Shown: positions 52,981 to 61,273, counted from the stretch's first letter. The stretch: 64,000 bases of DNA from Methylobacterium sp. PvR107 (GCF_017833295.1 NZ_JAFIBW010000001.1:6076001-6140000); one strand, 5' to 3'. The notes: a model not told the origin generated them from the letters alone. Translations and numbers: made by a program.

Positions 52981-54939
52981 ATGCCCATCGAGCCGAGTGC
53001 CGCCCCGCGCCAGCCCGCGCAGGTGCCGCCGCCCCTCGTTCCGGGCCTGCGCGGCCTCCTGACCCTCGCGGTCAGCGTCGTCCTGATCGCCGCCCTCTAT
53101 CTCGGCCGCGAGGTGTTCATTCCCCTCGTTCTGGCCGTCCTGCTCAGCTTCGTCCTGGCTCCGGTGGTCAACCTGCTGCGCCGGCTGCGCCTCGGCCGCA
53201 TCCTGTCGGTCATCGTCGCCGTGCTGCTCGCCCTCGGGGTCATCGGCGGCATCGGGACGATCATCGGCACCCAGGTCGCCGGCCTTGCCGGCAACCTGCC
53301 CCAGTACCAGGCCACCGTGCAGAAGAAGGTGGCGGGCCTGCAGCAGGGCTGGCTCGGCGACGCGAACCGCATCCTCCAGAAGTTCAACCACCAGGTGCAC
53401 GACGCGACCCAGAAGGCCGACGCCGCAGGCACGACCGCCGAGACAGGGCCGGCGGGCGAGACGCCCAAGGCGCAGCTCGTGCGCATCGAGCAGCCCGAGC
53501 CCTCGCCCCTGGCGCTGGCCGAGAAGGTGCTCGGCCCCATCGTCTCGCCGTTGACCGACGTCGGCATCGTCCTCGTCGTCGTGGTGTTCCTGCTCCTGCA
53601 GCGGGAGGACCTGCGCAACCGCATGATCCGCCTGTTCGGGTCGAGCGACCTGCACCGCACGACGGTGGCCATGGACGACGCGGCGGGCCGACTCGGCACC
53701 TACTTCCTGGCCCAGCTCGGCATGAACGCCGCCTTCGGGGTCATCGTCGGGGTCGGCCTCTGGTTCATCGGGGTGCCCAACCCGCTGCTATGGGGCGTGT
53801 TCTCGGCGATCATGCGCTTCATCCCCTATATCGGCGCCGTCGCCTCCGGGGTCCTTCCCGTGGCCCTGGCGGCCGCGGTCGACCCGGGGTGGACGATGGT
53901 GATCGCGACCGCGGGGCTGTTCCTGATCGCCGAGCCGATCTTCGGACAGGTGATCGAGCCGCTGCTCTACGGCCATTCCACCGGGCTCTCGCCTTTCGCG
54001 GTGATCGTCTCGACCCTGTTCTGGGGCTTCCTGTGGGGGCCCATCGGCCTGATCCTGGCCACCCCGTTCACCGTCTGCCTCGTGGTGCTCGGCCGCCACG
54101 TGGACAGCCTGGAATTCCTCGACGTCCTGCTCGGCGACCGGCCGCCGCTGACGCCGGTCGAGAACTTCTACCAGCGCATGCTGGCGGGCGACCCGGACGA
54201 GGCGCGCGACCTCGGCGAGGCCATGCTGAAGGAGCGGTCGCTGTCCTCGTACTACGACGAGGTGGCGCTCAAGGGCCTGCGGCTCGCCGCGAACGATTTC
54301 GTGCGCGGGGTCGTGACGCCGGCGCAACTCGACAACATCCGCGCCTCGGCCCGCTCGCTGGTGGATGATTTCGAGGACCATCCCGACGCGGAACCCCAAG
54401 GGGACGACAAGAAGGTCAATCCGGGGGAGACGCCGACCCTGGCCGAGCGGACCCATCCCAAGACCGAGGCCATACCGGGCCAGGCGCCGTCCCGCGACTC
54501 CCTGCCCGAGGCGTGGCGCGGGGACGCCCCCGTCCTTTGCGTGGCCGGGCGCGGCCCCCTCGACGAGGCCTCCTCGGCGATGCTGGCCCAGTTGCTGCGC
54601 AAGCACGGGCTCGGCGCCCGGGTCATCGGCTACGAGGCCGTCGCGCGCGATCGCATCCGCGATCTGGACCTCACGGGCGTGGCGATGGTGTGCATCTCCT
54701 ATCTCGACATCAGCGGCAGCCCCGCGCATCTGCGCTACCTGCTGGAGCGCCTGAAGCGGCGTGCCCCGCAGCTGCCGGTGCTGGTGGGCCTCTGGCCTGT
54801 GGACGAGACGGTGCTCACCGATGCCGCGCTGGGCCGGTCGATCGGGGCCGACGTCTACGTGTCTTCGCTGCGCGACGGGGTCGAGGCCTGCCTGCAAGCC
54901 ACGCAGGCCGCCCCGGGCAGGGGCGCCGAGGCCGCCTGA
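52981..54939 (+). CDS. AI-2E-family transporter with extra C-terminal Rossmann-like domain
   Basis: A 652-residue protein. Residues about 20-400 form the AI-2E/TqsA transporter core: LGREVFIPLVLAVLLSFVLAPVVNLLRRL, VGIVLVVVVFLLLQREDLRNRMIRLFG, GVPNPLLWGVFSAIMRFIPYIGA, IEPLLYGHSTGLSPFAVIVS. Residues about 400-480 form a helical linker. From about 515 a soluble alpha/beta domain follows (VLCVAGRGPLDEASSAMLAQLLRKHGLGARV, MVCISYLDISGSP, LPVLVGLWP) that resembles B12-binding or receiver-like Rossmann folds. Start 52981 has GGAG at correct spacing. Substrate unknown; these proteins also export other molecules. Confidence 0.8.
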   Translation: MPIEPSAAPRQPAQVPPPLVPGLRGLLTLAVSVVLIAALYLGREVFIPLVLAVLLSFVLAPVVNLLRRLRLGRILSVIVAVLLALGVIGGIGTIIGTQVAGLAGNLPQYQATVQKKVAGLQQGWLGDANRILQKFNHQVHDATQKADAAGTTAETGPAGETPKAQLVRIEQPEPSPLALAEKVLGPIVSPLTDVGIVLVVVVFLLLQREDLRNRMIRLFGSSDLHRTTVAMDDAAGRLGTYFLAQLGMNAAFGVIVGVGLWFIGVPNPLLWGVFSAIMRFIPYIGAVASGVLPVALAAAVDPGWTMVIATAGLFLIAEPIFGQVIEPLLYGHSTGLSPFAVIVSTLFWGFLWGPIGLILATPFTVCLVVLGRHVDSLEFLDVLLGDRPPLTPVENFYQRMLAGDPDEARDLGEAMLKERSLSSYYDEVALKGLRLAANDFVRGVVTPAQLDNIRASARSLVDDFEDHPDAEPQGDDKKVNPGETPTLAERTHPKTEAIPGQAPSRDSLPEAWRGDAPVLCVAGRGPLDEASSAMLAQLLRKHGLGARVIGYEAVARDRIRDLDLTGVAMVCISYLDISGSPAHLRYLLERLKRRAPQLPVLVGLWPVDETVLTDAALGRSIGADVYVSSLRDGVEACLQATQAAPGRGAEAA

Positions 54940-54981
54940 GACGGTTTCCGTTTGACCGCTCCGGTCGAGGTGTCCTTCTCG

Positions 54982-55070
54982 GTCATCACGAGCGCAGCGA
55001 AGTGGCCCAGGGCAGCGCGACATCAGCCGTCGCCGCGCTGTCTGGATTGCTTCGCTCCGCTCGCCAGGAC
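54982..55070. repeat. Interspersed palindromic repeat
   Basis: Left arm cgagcgcagcgaag (54989-55002) matches the complement of 55050-55063 at 13 of 14 positions, with 47 bp between. The right half (55041-55064) is the reverse complement of the element at 28742-28765. The whole 54940-55368 gap holds this and no supported gene. Confidence 0.6.
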
Positions 55071-55368
55071 GGGGGAGCCGAAATCATCCTCCGGAACCGC
55101 TCTGGGACCGCCTGCCGTACCCGCCTGCCGCGTCGTCGCCTTCGACCCCGAACCCGGCCGCGCAGAGCCGGTCGGATACCATCCGGGGCGTCGAGTATTC
55201 TGCTATGGATCGTTGTCGGAGCTTCGCATTGAGGAGACGTTGGGTGTCCCGCTGCGTGTTCGCCATCCGGGATGGCGAAATGTCGGCTGATCCGGATCCG
55301 GTCCGCCGCGCGTGCCGGCGCGCCCCGGGCGAGGCGGCGCGCTGCGGCCCGATGCTCGGCTGGGCGCC

Positions 55369-55647
55369 ATGACCGGTCCGGACGGCGCCCCAGACCCGGG
55401 CTCGGCTCCGCCGCCGGCGCGCTATCGGCTGCAATGTGTCGTGCACCGGGAGAGCGCGAGCGGCATCATCATCCACGACGAGCAGATTTTCGGGCGCTCC
55501 GAGGTGACCGCGATTGCGGACGCGAAGGCGCGGTTTGCGCATCTGCTCGCCGGCCGCTCGGGCTCGGCGGCCCTGCGGGATGCGGCCGGACGGGTGGTCT
55601 GGTCCACGCAGCAGAATGCTGCGCCCGGGGCGTTCAAACCCCTGTAA
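55369..55647 (+). CDS. Hypothetical protein
   Basis: A 92-residue soluble protein (RYRLQCVVHRESASGIIIHDEQIFGRSE in part, AIADAKARFAHLLAGRSGSAAL, GRVVWSTQQNA). The sequence looks natural with mixed alpha/beta character. The start at 55369 is uncertain because no strong ribosome-binding site is seen. Not recognised. Confidence 0.55.
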   Translation: MTGPDGAPDPGSAPPPARYRLQCVVHRESASGIIIHDEQIFGRSEVTAIADAKARFAHLLAGRSGSAALRDAAGRVVWSTQQNAAPGAFKPL

Positions 55648-55686
55648 CGGCCTGTCCGGTCGCGCGGCGGCGGCGCCGGGCAGACC

Positions 55687-55860
55687 TCAGCGGTTCGGTT
55701 CCAGATCGATCACCGGTCCGCCGACATCGAAGAATTCGTCCTCGAAGAGCAGGCCTTCTTCAAGCTCATCGTCCTCTCTCCGCCGGAATGGCACGATCGA
55801 GGACAGTACTCCGAGGCAGAGCGCACCGGCAACGAAGGCAATCAGGATGGCGATGCTCAT
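55687..55860 (-). CDS. Small single-span membrane protein
   Basis: A 57-residue protein with one hydrophobic N-terminal helix (MSIAILIAFVAGALCLGVLSSIV) and an acidic tail (EDDELEEGLLFEDEFFDVGG). Convergent with the preceding gene. Possible EcfG-like -35 (GGAAC at 55923-55919) upstream. Not recognised. Confidence 0.5.
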   Translation of the reverse strand: MSIAILIAFVAGALCLGVLSSIVPFRRREDDELEEGLLFEDEFFDVGGPVIDLEPNR

Positions 55861-56082
55861 GACGGAACACCCGGGTGCAGCGTGCACCTGCAGCAAGCAC
55901 CGACAAGATTAAGACTCGGTTCCCGCTCGGCGCAATCGAAATCCGCACCGGCGGTGACCGCGGGCTGGATCGGGCCCTGAAATGCCGCGTCCGGCCTCAG
56001 TTCGGCGGCCGTCGGCCCACCGGCCGGTGCCGCGCCGCGGCAGACTCGAGCCCCTGCACGTACGGCGCGATTCGCGTCCCGC

Positions 56083-56565
56083 TCAGCCCTGCGCGGGCAC
56101 CTTATCCTTCTGGTGATCGACCTCGTCGCGGATGCCGTGACCGGCCATCAGGATTTCGGCCATGAACGCGCCGAGCGCCGCCACCGTGCAGACCAGCGCC
56201 GCCCCGAAGCACGCGAACAGGATCGACGCCGTGGCGGCGTCACGCAGCGCTCCGACGAACAGGGTCAGCACCGCCATGCCGATCAGGCCGCCTCCCAGCG
56301 AGGCCAGCACGACGGCGAGGTCGAGGATAAAGGAGCGCCGCCGCAGGAAGGTCAGGCGGCGGCCCAGACGCGCGGCCTCGGCGCTCGTCGCCTTGGCGGC
56401 CTCCGCCGAGAGCGCGTCGACCTTGTCGGAGATCCGGCCGAGCCGGGTCGAGAACACGTTCAGCAGGGTCGCGAGCGCCGAGAGCAGGAAGGCGGGCGCG
56501 AGCGCCACTTGGATGATATGCGCGATGCTGTCGGGCTCGGCGGAGCTGAGGGAGAATCCGAACAT
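56083..56565 (-). CDS. DUF2721-family membrane protein
   Basis: A 160-residue protein with three hydrophobic segments (HIIQVALAPAFLLSALATLLNVF, SFILDLAVVLASLGGGLIGMAVLTLFV, ASILFACFGAALVCTVAALGAFMAEIL) separated by an amphipathic helix (RLGRISDKVDALSAEAAKA) and RRLTFLRRR. This pattern is DUF2721. Function unknown. Confidence 0.75.
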   Translation of the reverse strand: MFGFSLSSAEPDSIAHIIQVALAPAFLLSALATLLNVFSTRLGRISDKVDALSAEAAKATSAEAARLGRRLTFLRRRSFILDLAVVLASLGGGLIGMAVLTLFVGALRDAATASILFACFGAALVCTVAALGAFMAEILMAGHGIRDEVDHQKDKVPAQG

Positions 56566-56670
56566 CGACCCTACGCTCGCGACCGCGTCATGCCCGGGCG
56601 GATCTCGGGGCAGATCTTGGGGATGACCCGGAAAGCGGCAGGGGAGCGCGAACGGACCATGCCGGGAGGG

Positions 56671-56766
56671 TCACCACAGGAGGCCCTCCGCGTGCAACCC
56701 GACGACGAGCAGGGCCAGCGCCGTGAGGAACGCGACCGCGAGGTAGGGGGCCGGGGTGTCGGTCAC
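56671..56766 (-). CDS. Very small membrane peptide, coupled to the upstream gene
   Basis: A 31-residue peptide (VTDTPAPYLAVAFLTALALL followed by VVGLHAEGLLW), essentially one hydrophobic helix. Its GTG start overlaps the stop of the 50-residue gene (GTGA), so translation coupling supports it. No homology recognised. Confidence 0.45.
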   Translation of the reverse strand: MTDTPAPYLAVAFLTALALLVVGLHAEGLLW

Positions 56767-56915
56767 CGGAGCCTCCACACCCGCGGATTGGTGGCGACCA
56801 CCGCCAGGACGTAGAAGGCCACGCCGAGCGGCGTCCCGTAGGCCACGACGGCAACGCCGATCCCGATCCAAGCCGACAGAAGCGCCAGCATCGACAGCAG
56901 CGCGAGCGGGTTCAT
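56763..56915 (-). CDS. Small two-span membrane protein
   Basis: A 50-residue protein with two hydrophobic stretches (LALLSMLALLSAWIGIGVAVVA and LGVAFYVLAVVA) ending in a basic tail (NPRVWRLR). ATG 56915 follows GGGAG at ideal spacing, which supports a real gene. Its stop overlaps the next start. Confidence 0.55.
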   Translation of the reverse strand: MNPLALLSMLALLSAWIGIGVAVVAYGTPLGVAFYVLAVVATNPRVWRLR

Positions 56916-56950
56916 GCGCGTCTCCCGAGGTTCAGCCGCTGACCGGATCG

Positions 56951-57343
56951 TCATCGCGCGGGCGACCGTGCCTGCACGACGAACGCCGCCGGCACATAGC
57001 GCCGGATGCAGGCGAGGGAAGCCGCGAGCGCCGGCCGGCTGAGGAACGGCCCGAACACGACCGGCGCATCGCCCGGCGGCGCCGCGAAGGCGTCGCCCGC
57101 ATCGAGGCGGGCCGGGAGCCCGCAGCCCCGGCCCGCTTGCGCGATCGCCGCGCCCGAAGGCGTGGACTCTTCCGGTCCGATGAAGCGCGACAGCAGCGTG
57201 CTGCGGATCGAGCCGGCATAGATCCACCAGCCGACCGTATCCTCCTCGACCGCCCCGGCCGGCCTCGGCAGCCCGGACAGACCGGCGACGACGAGCCCGC
57301 ACGCCGTGAGCTGCCGCGCGATCCGCCCGTTCACGCTCGACAT
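56951..57343 (-). CDS. Secreted hypothetical protein
   Basis: A 130-residue protein with signal peptide (RQLTACGLVVAGLSGLPRPAGA) and a mature part with three cysteines (CGLP and ACIRR regions) and GPEESTPSGAAIAQAGRGC. ATG 57343 is preceded by AGCGAGGG. It is 35 bp upstream of the two small membrane genes on the same strand and may be co-transcribed. Not recognised. Confidence 0.6.
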   Translation of the reverse strand: MSSVNGRIARQLTACGLVVAGLSGLPRPAGAVEEDTVGWWIYAGSIRSTLLSRFIGPEESTPSGAAIAQAGRGCGLPARLDAGDAFAAPPGDAPVVFGPFLSRPALAASLACIRRYVPAAFVVQARSPAR

Positions 57344-57691
57344 CCCTCGCTTCTCCACAGGTCGCCTGTCCTGTCCCGGCCCAAGTTCTGCCGGTGGCAG
57401 GGCGTGTGCGGTCATGCGGTTCCGACCCGCAACCCGGCGGATCCGGGTCAGGGTACGATGATCGGAACGGTGATGCCAAGAACGGGTCCGCGCCATGACA
57501 GTTTCCGCCCGCAAGCACGTTGCCGCGCGCCTGGGTCAGGACTGTGCGGCGGCCGCACCGGCCCGCAGGACAACGTCCCGGATGCGGACCGAACCCCGGC
57601 GACGATCGCCGGGCTGCCGACCGTTCACGCCGGCACGGCGACCGGTCGCGTCGTAAATTAATGTTAACCGCGTTCTGCCCCCCGCGCAGGC

Positions 57692-57720
57692 TTGCGAGCC
57701 GACCGCCGGTGGGATCTAAG
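57692..57720 (+). promoter_or_regulatory. Possible sigma70-like promoter TTGCGA-N17-TCTAAG
   Basis: TTGCGA at 57692-57697 and TCTAAG at 57715-57720 are 17 bp apart, the optimal spacing. It would start a transcript near 57727 that ends at the terminator at 57803. Confidence 0.4.
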
Positions 57721-57726
57721 AAACGA

Positions 57727-57803
57727 TGAAGCTTCCTGGTTGGTCCTGGGAACATTCACGAACGAACTCGAGCCCCGTCCGCCCCCGTGCGGCGGGGCTT
57801 TTT
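57727..57803 (+). ncRNA. Candidate small RNA (about 77 nt)
   Basis: The region runs from the predicted transcription start to a strong intrinsic terminator: stem AGCCCCG (57771-57777) with CGGGGCT (57793-57799), inner CCGC/GCGG pairing, and a T-run to 57803. It has no reading frame of note. Its place upstream of an outer-membrane protein gene is typical for sRNA, but no known RNA family is recognised. Confidence 0.4.
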
Positions 57804-58000
57804 GTTTCCGAAAAACTTTCGGATACCGTTTCATAACGCTGCCTGGGCCGGCGAAAAGCGGGATGTGCTCTAACGCACCTAGCTGCTTCCGCCCGAAAGC
57901 CTCGATTCCAGGCTGTTGCAGCGATGCACTATCGCGTCCGCGCATCCTGTCGTTCTTGTCGCGCCGCACACATCCCGCCTAACGGGAGACAGAGGACCAG

Positions 58001-58837
58001 ATGATCAAGAAGCTTCTTCTCGCCAGCGCCGCCACGGCTCTCCTGGCCGGCGCCGCCTCGGCCGCCGACCTGCCGCGCCGCGCTGCGCCGCCGCCGGTGT
58101 TCACCCCCGTCCCGGTCTTCACCTGGACCGGCGCCTATTTCGGTATCAACGCCGGCTACGCCTTCGACGCCAGCAGCCGCTCGAACAGCTCGGTGTTCGG
58201 CGTGCCCTTCCCCTACGCCGCCCCCGGCACGACCGCGACCTTCCGCGACCGCAGCCAGGACGGCTTCTCGGGCGGCGCCCAGGTCGGCTACAACTACCAG
58301 TTCACCCCGGGCTCGGGCGTGGTCGTCGGCATCGAGGCCGACGCCCAGTACCTCGACTTCGGCCGCAACCGGAACAACGCCTTCGTCAACGGCGCCGTCG
58401 CCCCGGGCTTCTACGTGACCGACCCGCGCGGCCTGTCGAGCCTCGACTACTTCGGCACCGTGCGCGGCCGCCTCGGCTACGCCTTCGACCGCACCCTCGT
58501 GTACGGCACCGGCGGCTTCGCCTACGGCTCGGGCAGCGCCGACCGTTCGTTCGGCGGCTATGCCGGCAATGACAGCTTCCGCACCGGCTACGCCGTCGGC
58601 GGCGGCGTGGAGTTCGCGCTCCCGACCGAGTCGTTCCTGAACTTCTTCCGCTCCTCGGCGGTGACGTTCAAGATCGAAGGTCTGTACGTGAACCTCGAGC
58701 GCGGCAACCGCAACCAGGGTGCCCTGGTGGTCAACGCCGCCAACCTCGTCCCGGTCGCCTACAGCGCCATCGGCCGCCGCGACGACGAGTTCGCCGTGGT
58801 CCGCGCCGGCCTGAACTACAAGTTCGGCTCGTACTAA
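58001..58837 (+). CDS. Omp25/Omp31-type outer-membrane beta-barrel protein
   Basis: A 278-residue protein with Sec signal (MIKKLLLASAATALLAGAASA) followed by DLPRRAAPPP and TWTGAYFGINAGYAF, then alternating beta strands (GFSGGAQVGYNYQF, GTVRGRLGYAFDRTLVYGTGGFAYG) and a C-terminal aromatic residue after LNYKFGSY, needed for barrel assembly. It is the porin-like protein family abundant in Rhizobiales; a structural role is likely. The ribosome-binding site is GAGG at good spacing. Confidence 0.9.
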   Translation: MIKKLLLASAATALLAGAASAADLPRRAAPPPVFTPVPVFTWTGAYFGINAGYAFDASSRSNSSVFGVPFPYAAPGTTATFRDRSQDGFSGGAQVGYNYQFTPGSGVVVGIEADAQYLDFGRNRNNAFVNGAVAPGFYVTDPRGLSSLDYFGTVRGRLGYAFDRTLVYGTGGFAYGSGSADRSFGGYAGNDSFRTGYAVGGGVEFALPTESFLNFFRSSAVTFKIEGLYVNLERGNRNQGALVVNAANLVPVAYSAIGRRDDEFAVVRAGLNYKFGSY

Positions 58838-58981
58838 GGTCTCCTCGCAAATGCCCCTTCCGTGCCGTCCGGCGCGGAGGGGGCCTCCCGGTGATCGGGA
58901 CATTGCGAGGCCTGTGGCCTGCCGCACCGCGCTCGACCTTGAGCATCCCCAGCCCGATCAGACTGGCCGCTTGAGCCGAGG

Positions 58982-59012
58982 AACGTCCCGGGAGTCACTC
59001 CCGGGACGTTTT
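58982..59012. terminator. Intrinsic terminator between convergent genes
   Basis: AACGTCCCGGGA (58982-58993) pairs with TCCCGGGACGTT (58999-59010) across a 5-nt loop, ending in TTTT (59009-59012). It stands between the Omp25-type gene and the end of the convergent DUF5872-type gene and works in both directions (AAC at the other foot gives fewer T). Confidence 0.8.
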
Positions 59013-59038
59013 GCTATTCTGGCGGCCTCCGGCCGGGT

Positions 59039-59554
59039 TCAGGCCTGGACGGCGTGCGCGAGCTGCGCCTTCGACATCCGCGACCGGCCCGGCACGTTCT
59101 GCGCGCGCGCCTTGCGCATCAGCTCGGCCTTCGTTGTGGTCGCCTCGCCGCCCTTGCCGGTCTTGCGCGCCGCAGCGGCCTTCTCGGCGGCCGCCTTCGG
59201 CTGCTTCGAGAACTGCTTGCCCTTGCGCGTGTCGGCCCGTTTCTTGGCCGTGCTGGCGGCGTATTCCGTGTCGGTCAGGCTCTCGCGGGCCTTCTTGGGC
59301 AGGTAGCGCTCGCCGGTCTTGCCGCTCGCCTTGCCCGACTTCGTGCCCCAGTCCTCGTCGGTCCATTGCTTGAGGTGGTTGTCCTCCGCCTTCTTGCCGG
59401 CGTAGCCGCCACCTTCCTTCTTGTATTCGGCCGTCGCCATCTGGGCCTTGCGCGCCGACCACTGGCCGGGCTTGCCGCCCTTGTTCGACTTCGTGACCTG
59501 CGTCTTGACCTTGTCCCACAGCTTGGGATCGGTCTTCTTGGCAGTTCCTGACAT
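59039..59554 (-). CDS. Lys-rich DUF5872-type protein with Rho-N-like tail
   Basis: A 171-residue very basic protein. Its middle (SNKGGKPGQWSARKAQMATAEYK in part, GGGYAGKKAEDNHLKQWTDEDWGTK) matches the DUF5872 pattern, and the C-terminal 35 residues (TTTKAELMRKARAQNVPGRSRMSKAQL in part) resemble a Rho/SAP-type nucleic-acid-binding module. It probably binds DNA or RNA under stress. An EcfG-like promoter lies upstream. Confidence 0.75.
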   Translation of the reverse strand: MSGTAKKTDPKLWDKVKTQVTKSNKGGKPGQWSARKAQMATAEYKKEGGGYAGKKAEDNHLKQWTDEDWGTKSGKASGKTGERYLPKKARESLTDTEYAASTAKKRADTRKGKQFSKQPKAAAEKAAAARKTGKGGEATTTKAELMRKARAQNVPGRSRMSKAQLAHAVQA

Positions 59555-59586
59555 CGGCGCGCCTCGCGAAAAAAGTTTCGGCGGAC

Positions 59587-59611
59587 AACACGGGACGTGC
59601 TGCTCTGTTCC
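59587..59611 (-). promoter_or_regulatory. EcfG-like promoter GGAAC-N16-TGTT
   Basis: On the minus strand GGAAC (59611-59607) and TGTT (59590-59587) are 16 bp apart, 33 bp before the start of the DUF5872-type gene. One mismatch from the consensus. Confidence 0.4.
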
Positions 59612-59869
59612 TGTGGCCCGGTGACCGGGTCCGGAGCCGGGGCCCCAGGGCGGGGGCGATCTCGGTCACGGCGGCGGTTGCGGGCCGCGCATCCTCCTGC
59701 CGCGCATCCGCTCCCAGGCGCCTTGCCCGCAGCCCCGGAGAACCTCCCGGATACGTCGGCGGCCTCGCCGGGTTGGCCACGAAGGATCGGCGCGCCGGAT
59801 GCCGACCTCACGGACTTCGAAAGGACGCGGCATGGCCGAACGCCGTTTCCGGAGCACGCCAGGAACGAC

Positions 59870-60330
59870 ATGACGCGGGCCCCGAAGCTGCCGCCGCCGG
59901 TCTACGACCCGGCGGATGTCGCGAAGGCGATCCTGTACGCCGCGGAGCACGGCCCGCGGGATGTCGATATCGGCGGCGGCGGCAAGCTGATGAGCGCGCC
60001 GCGCAAGCGCGTCCCCGCGGTGACCGACCGGATGGGCGCCGCCGGGGTGTCCAAGACCCAGAAGGCCGGATTGGCCGGGCGGGACCGGAACGGAGCCCTC
60101 TACGAGGCCGGCCGCGACGGCGCCGTCCGGGGAGGCTCGCCCCACCTCGTCAGGCGCAGCGTCTACACGCAGGCCTCGATCAATCCGGTCCTGACCGGAA
60201 TCCTGCTCGCGGGCGCCACGGCGGCCGCGGCCTCGCTGCTCGGCCCCCCCGGCCGGTCCTCAGGGCGGCGCGCCGCGACGCCGTCCCGCCGGCAGGGAAG
60301 CCAATCGTTCAGCGCGGGTTCGCGCGTATC
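59870..60330 (+). pseudogene. C-terminal fragment of a short-chain dehydrogenase
   Basis: The sequence LPPPVYDPADVAKAILYAAEHGPRDVDIGGGGK (in parts) and SAPRKRVPAVTDRMG is the C-terminal section of an SDR of the same type as the gene at 38144. The cofactor and catalytic parts are missing: nothing related is found in the 315 bp upstream (59555-59869). The frame continues into an unrelated Arg/Ser-rich region. It is probably the remnant of a deleted gene, although a short expressed fragment cannot be excluded. Confidence 0.55.
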
Positions 60331-60364
60331 CGGGCGCGCGAACCCGCTTCCGTCGGGAGACCCC

Positions 60365-60577
60365 ATGGCCCGAGATCAGAGCGGCGGCGCGACGCCGTCT
60401 CCCGAGGAACGGGCGGCGGGCGCGCGCGCCGGCCGGAAGCACCTCGGCGAGGACGGACGGCCGCAGACGCCCCCCACCGCCGACGCGCAGGAGGCGGCCG
60501 ACCGCACCGCGACAACGGGGACTGGGAAGCCGGAGCCGATCCCGCGCGCCACCAAGGACGGTCTGGACGGGGCATAG
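60365..60577 (+). CDS. Small hydrophilic hypothetical protein
   Basis: A 70-residue disordered protein rich in Ala, Gly, Thr and charged residues (SPEERAAGARAGRKHLGEDG, EAADRTATTGTGKPEPIPRA). ATG 60365 follows GGGAG at good spacing, so it is separate from the SDR fragment though in the same frame. No family. Confidence 0.5.
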   Translation: MARDQSGGATPSPEERAAGARAGRKHLGEDGRPQTPPTADAQEAADRTATTGTGKPEPIPRATKDGLDGA

Positions 60578-60608
60578 GCCTTCGGGCAGGTTCGCCCGAG
60601 ACAGCCCG

Positions 60609-60634
60609 GGAATAAAGCCGCCGGCCTGTCGGTT
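60609..60634 (+). promoter_or_regulatory. ECF-type promoter GGAATAAAG-N12-CGGTT
   Basis: GGAAT (60609-60613) and CGGTT (60630-60634) are 16 bp apart, upstream of the ECF sigma factor gene. The same elements with the same spacing occur at 62098-62123, before the LuxR-type gene, which suggests autoregulation by this sigma factor. Confidence 0.6.
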
Positions 60635-60730
60635 CCTGATCCTGTGACTCAGGGCTGCAGGGTGGCGCCCCATGGCTTCACGGGATCTCGACGGAGGCCC
60701 CCCGGCCCGCTGCGCCGCAGGGTGGACCGC

Positions 60731-61273
60731 ATGACCACCCTGGCGCGCGCGCGCTTCAGCCAGCTCGTCCTCCCGCGCCTCGACGAGGGCTACCGCCTCG
60801 CGCACTGGCTCACCGGCAACGCCACCGATGCCGAGGACGTGATGCAGGAGGCCTGCCTGCGCGCCTATCGGGCGATCGAGGCTTTCGCCGAGGGCAACGC
60901 CCGGGCCTGGTTCCTGACCATCGTCCGCAACACGGGCTATTCCTGGCTTCAGCGGAACCGGCCCCGGGCCGTGATCTTCGCCGAGGACCTCGCGCCGGAG
61001 GCCCAGGCCGCGCTGGAGACCGGCGGCATCCTGGCTCAGGCGCCGGAGACGCCCGAGGCGGCGCTCATCGCCCGCGACGATGCGGGGCATCTCGCCCGGG
61101 CGGTGGAGGCCCTGCCGGTCGCCTTCCGGGAGGCGCTGGTCCTGCGCGAGTATCACGGCCTCAGCTACCGGGAGATCGCCGCCGTGACGGGTGTCCCGAT
61201 CGGAACCGTGATGTCGCGCCTCGGCCGCGCGCGGCAGCACCTGCTGGCTCGGCTCGCGGAGGACGGGCGATGA
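60731..61273 (+). CDS. ECF RNA polymerase sigma factor
   Basis: A 180-residue sigma factor with region 2 (EGYRLAHWLTGNATDAEDVMQEACLRAYRAI, ARAWFLTIVRNTGYSWLQRNRP) and region 4 (LPVAFREALVLREYHGLSYREIAAVTGVPIGTVMSRLGRARQHL). Its stop overlaps the anti-sigma start (ATGA). A matching promoter lies 97 bp upstream. The class fits sigma factors paired with a membrane anti-sigma factor. Confidence 0.92.
   Translation: MTTLARARFSQLVLPRLDEGYRLAHWLTGNATDAEDVMQEACLRAYRAIEAFAEGNARAWFLTIVRNTGYSWLQRNRPRAVIFAEDLAPEAQAALETGGILAQAPETPEAALIARDDAGHLARAVEALPVAFREALVLREYHGLSYREIAAVTGVPIGTVMSRLGRARQHLLARLAEDGR

Larger units (their letters stand above)
57344..58000. other. Long intergenic region before the Omp25-type gene
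   Basis: No supported protein gene in 657 bp. It contains a possible small RNA unit (57692-57803) and the leader of the outer-membrane protein gene, which reads into GGGAGACAGAGGACCAG before the ATG. Confidence 0.5.

Noticed and set aside
55084..55542. Minus-strand frame across the 54940-55368 gap
   Set aside because: It lacks a ribosome-binding site and family features and overlaps the repeat and the gene at 55369.
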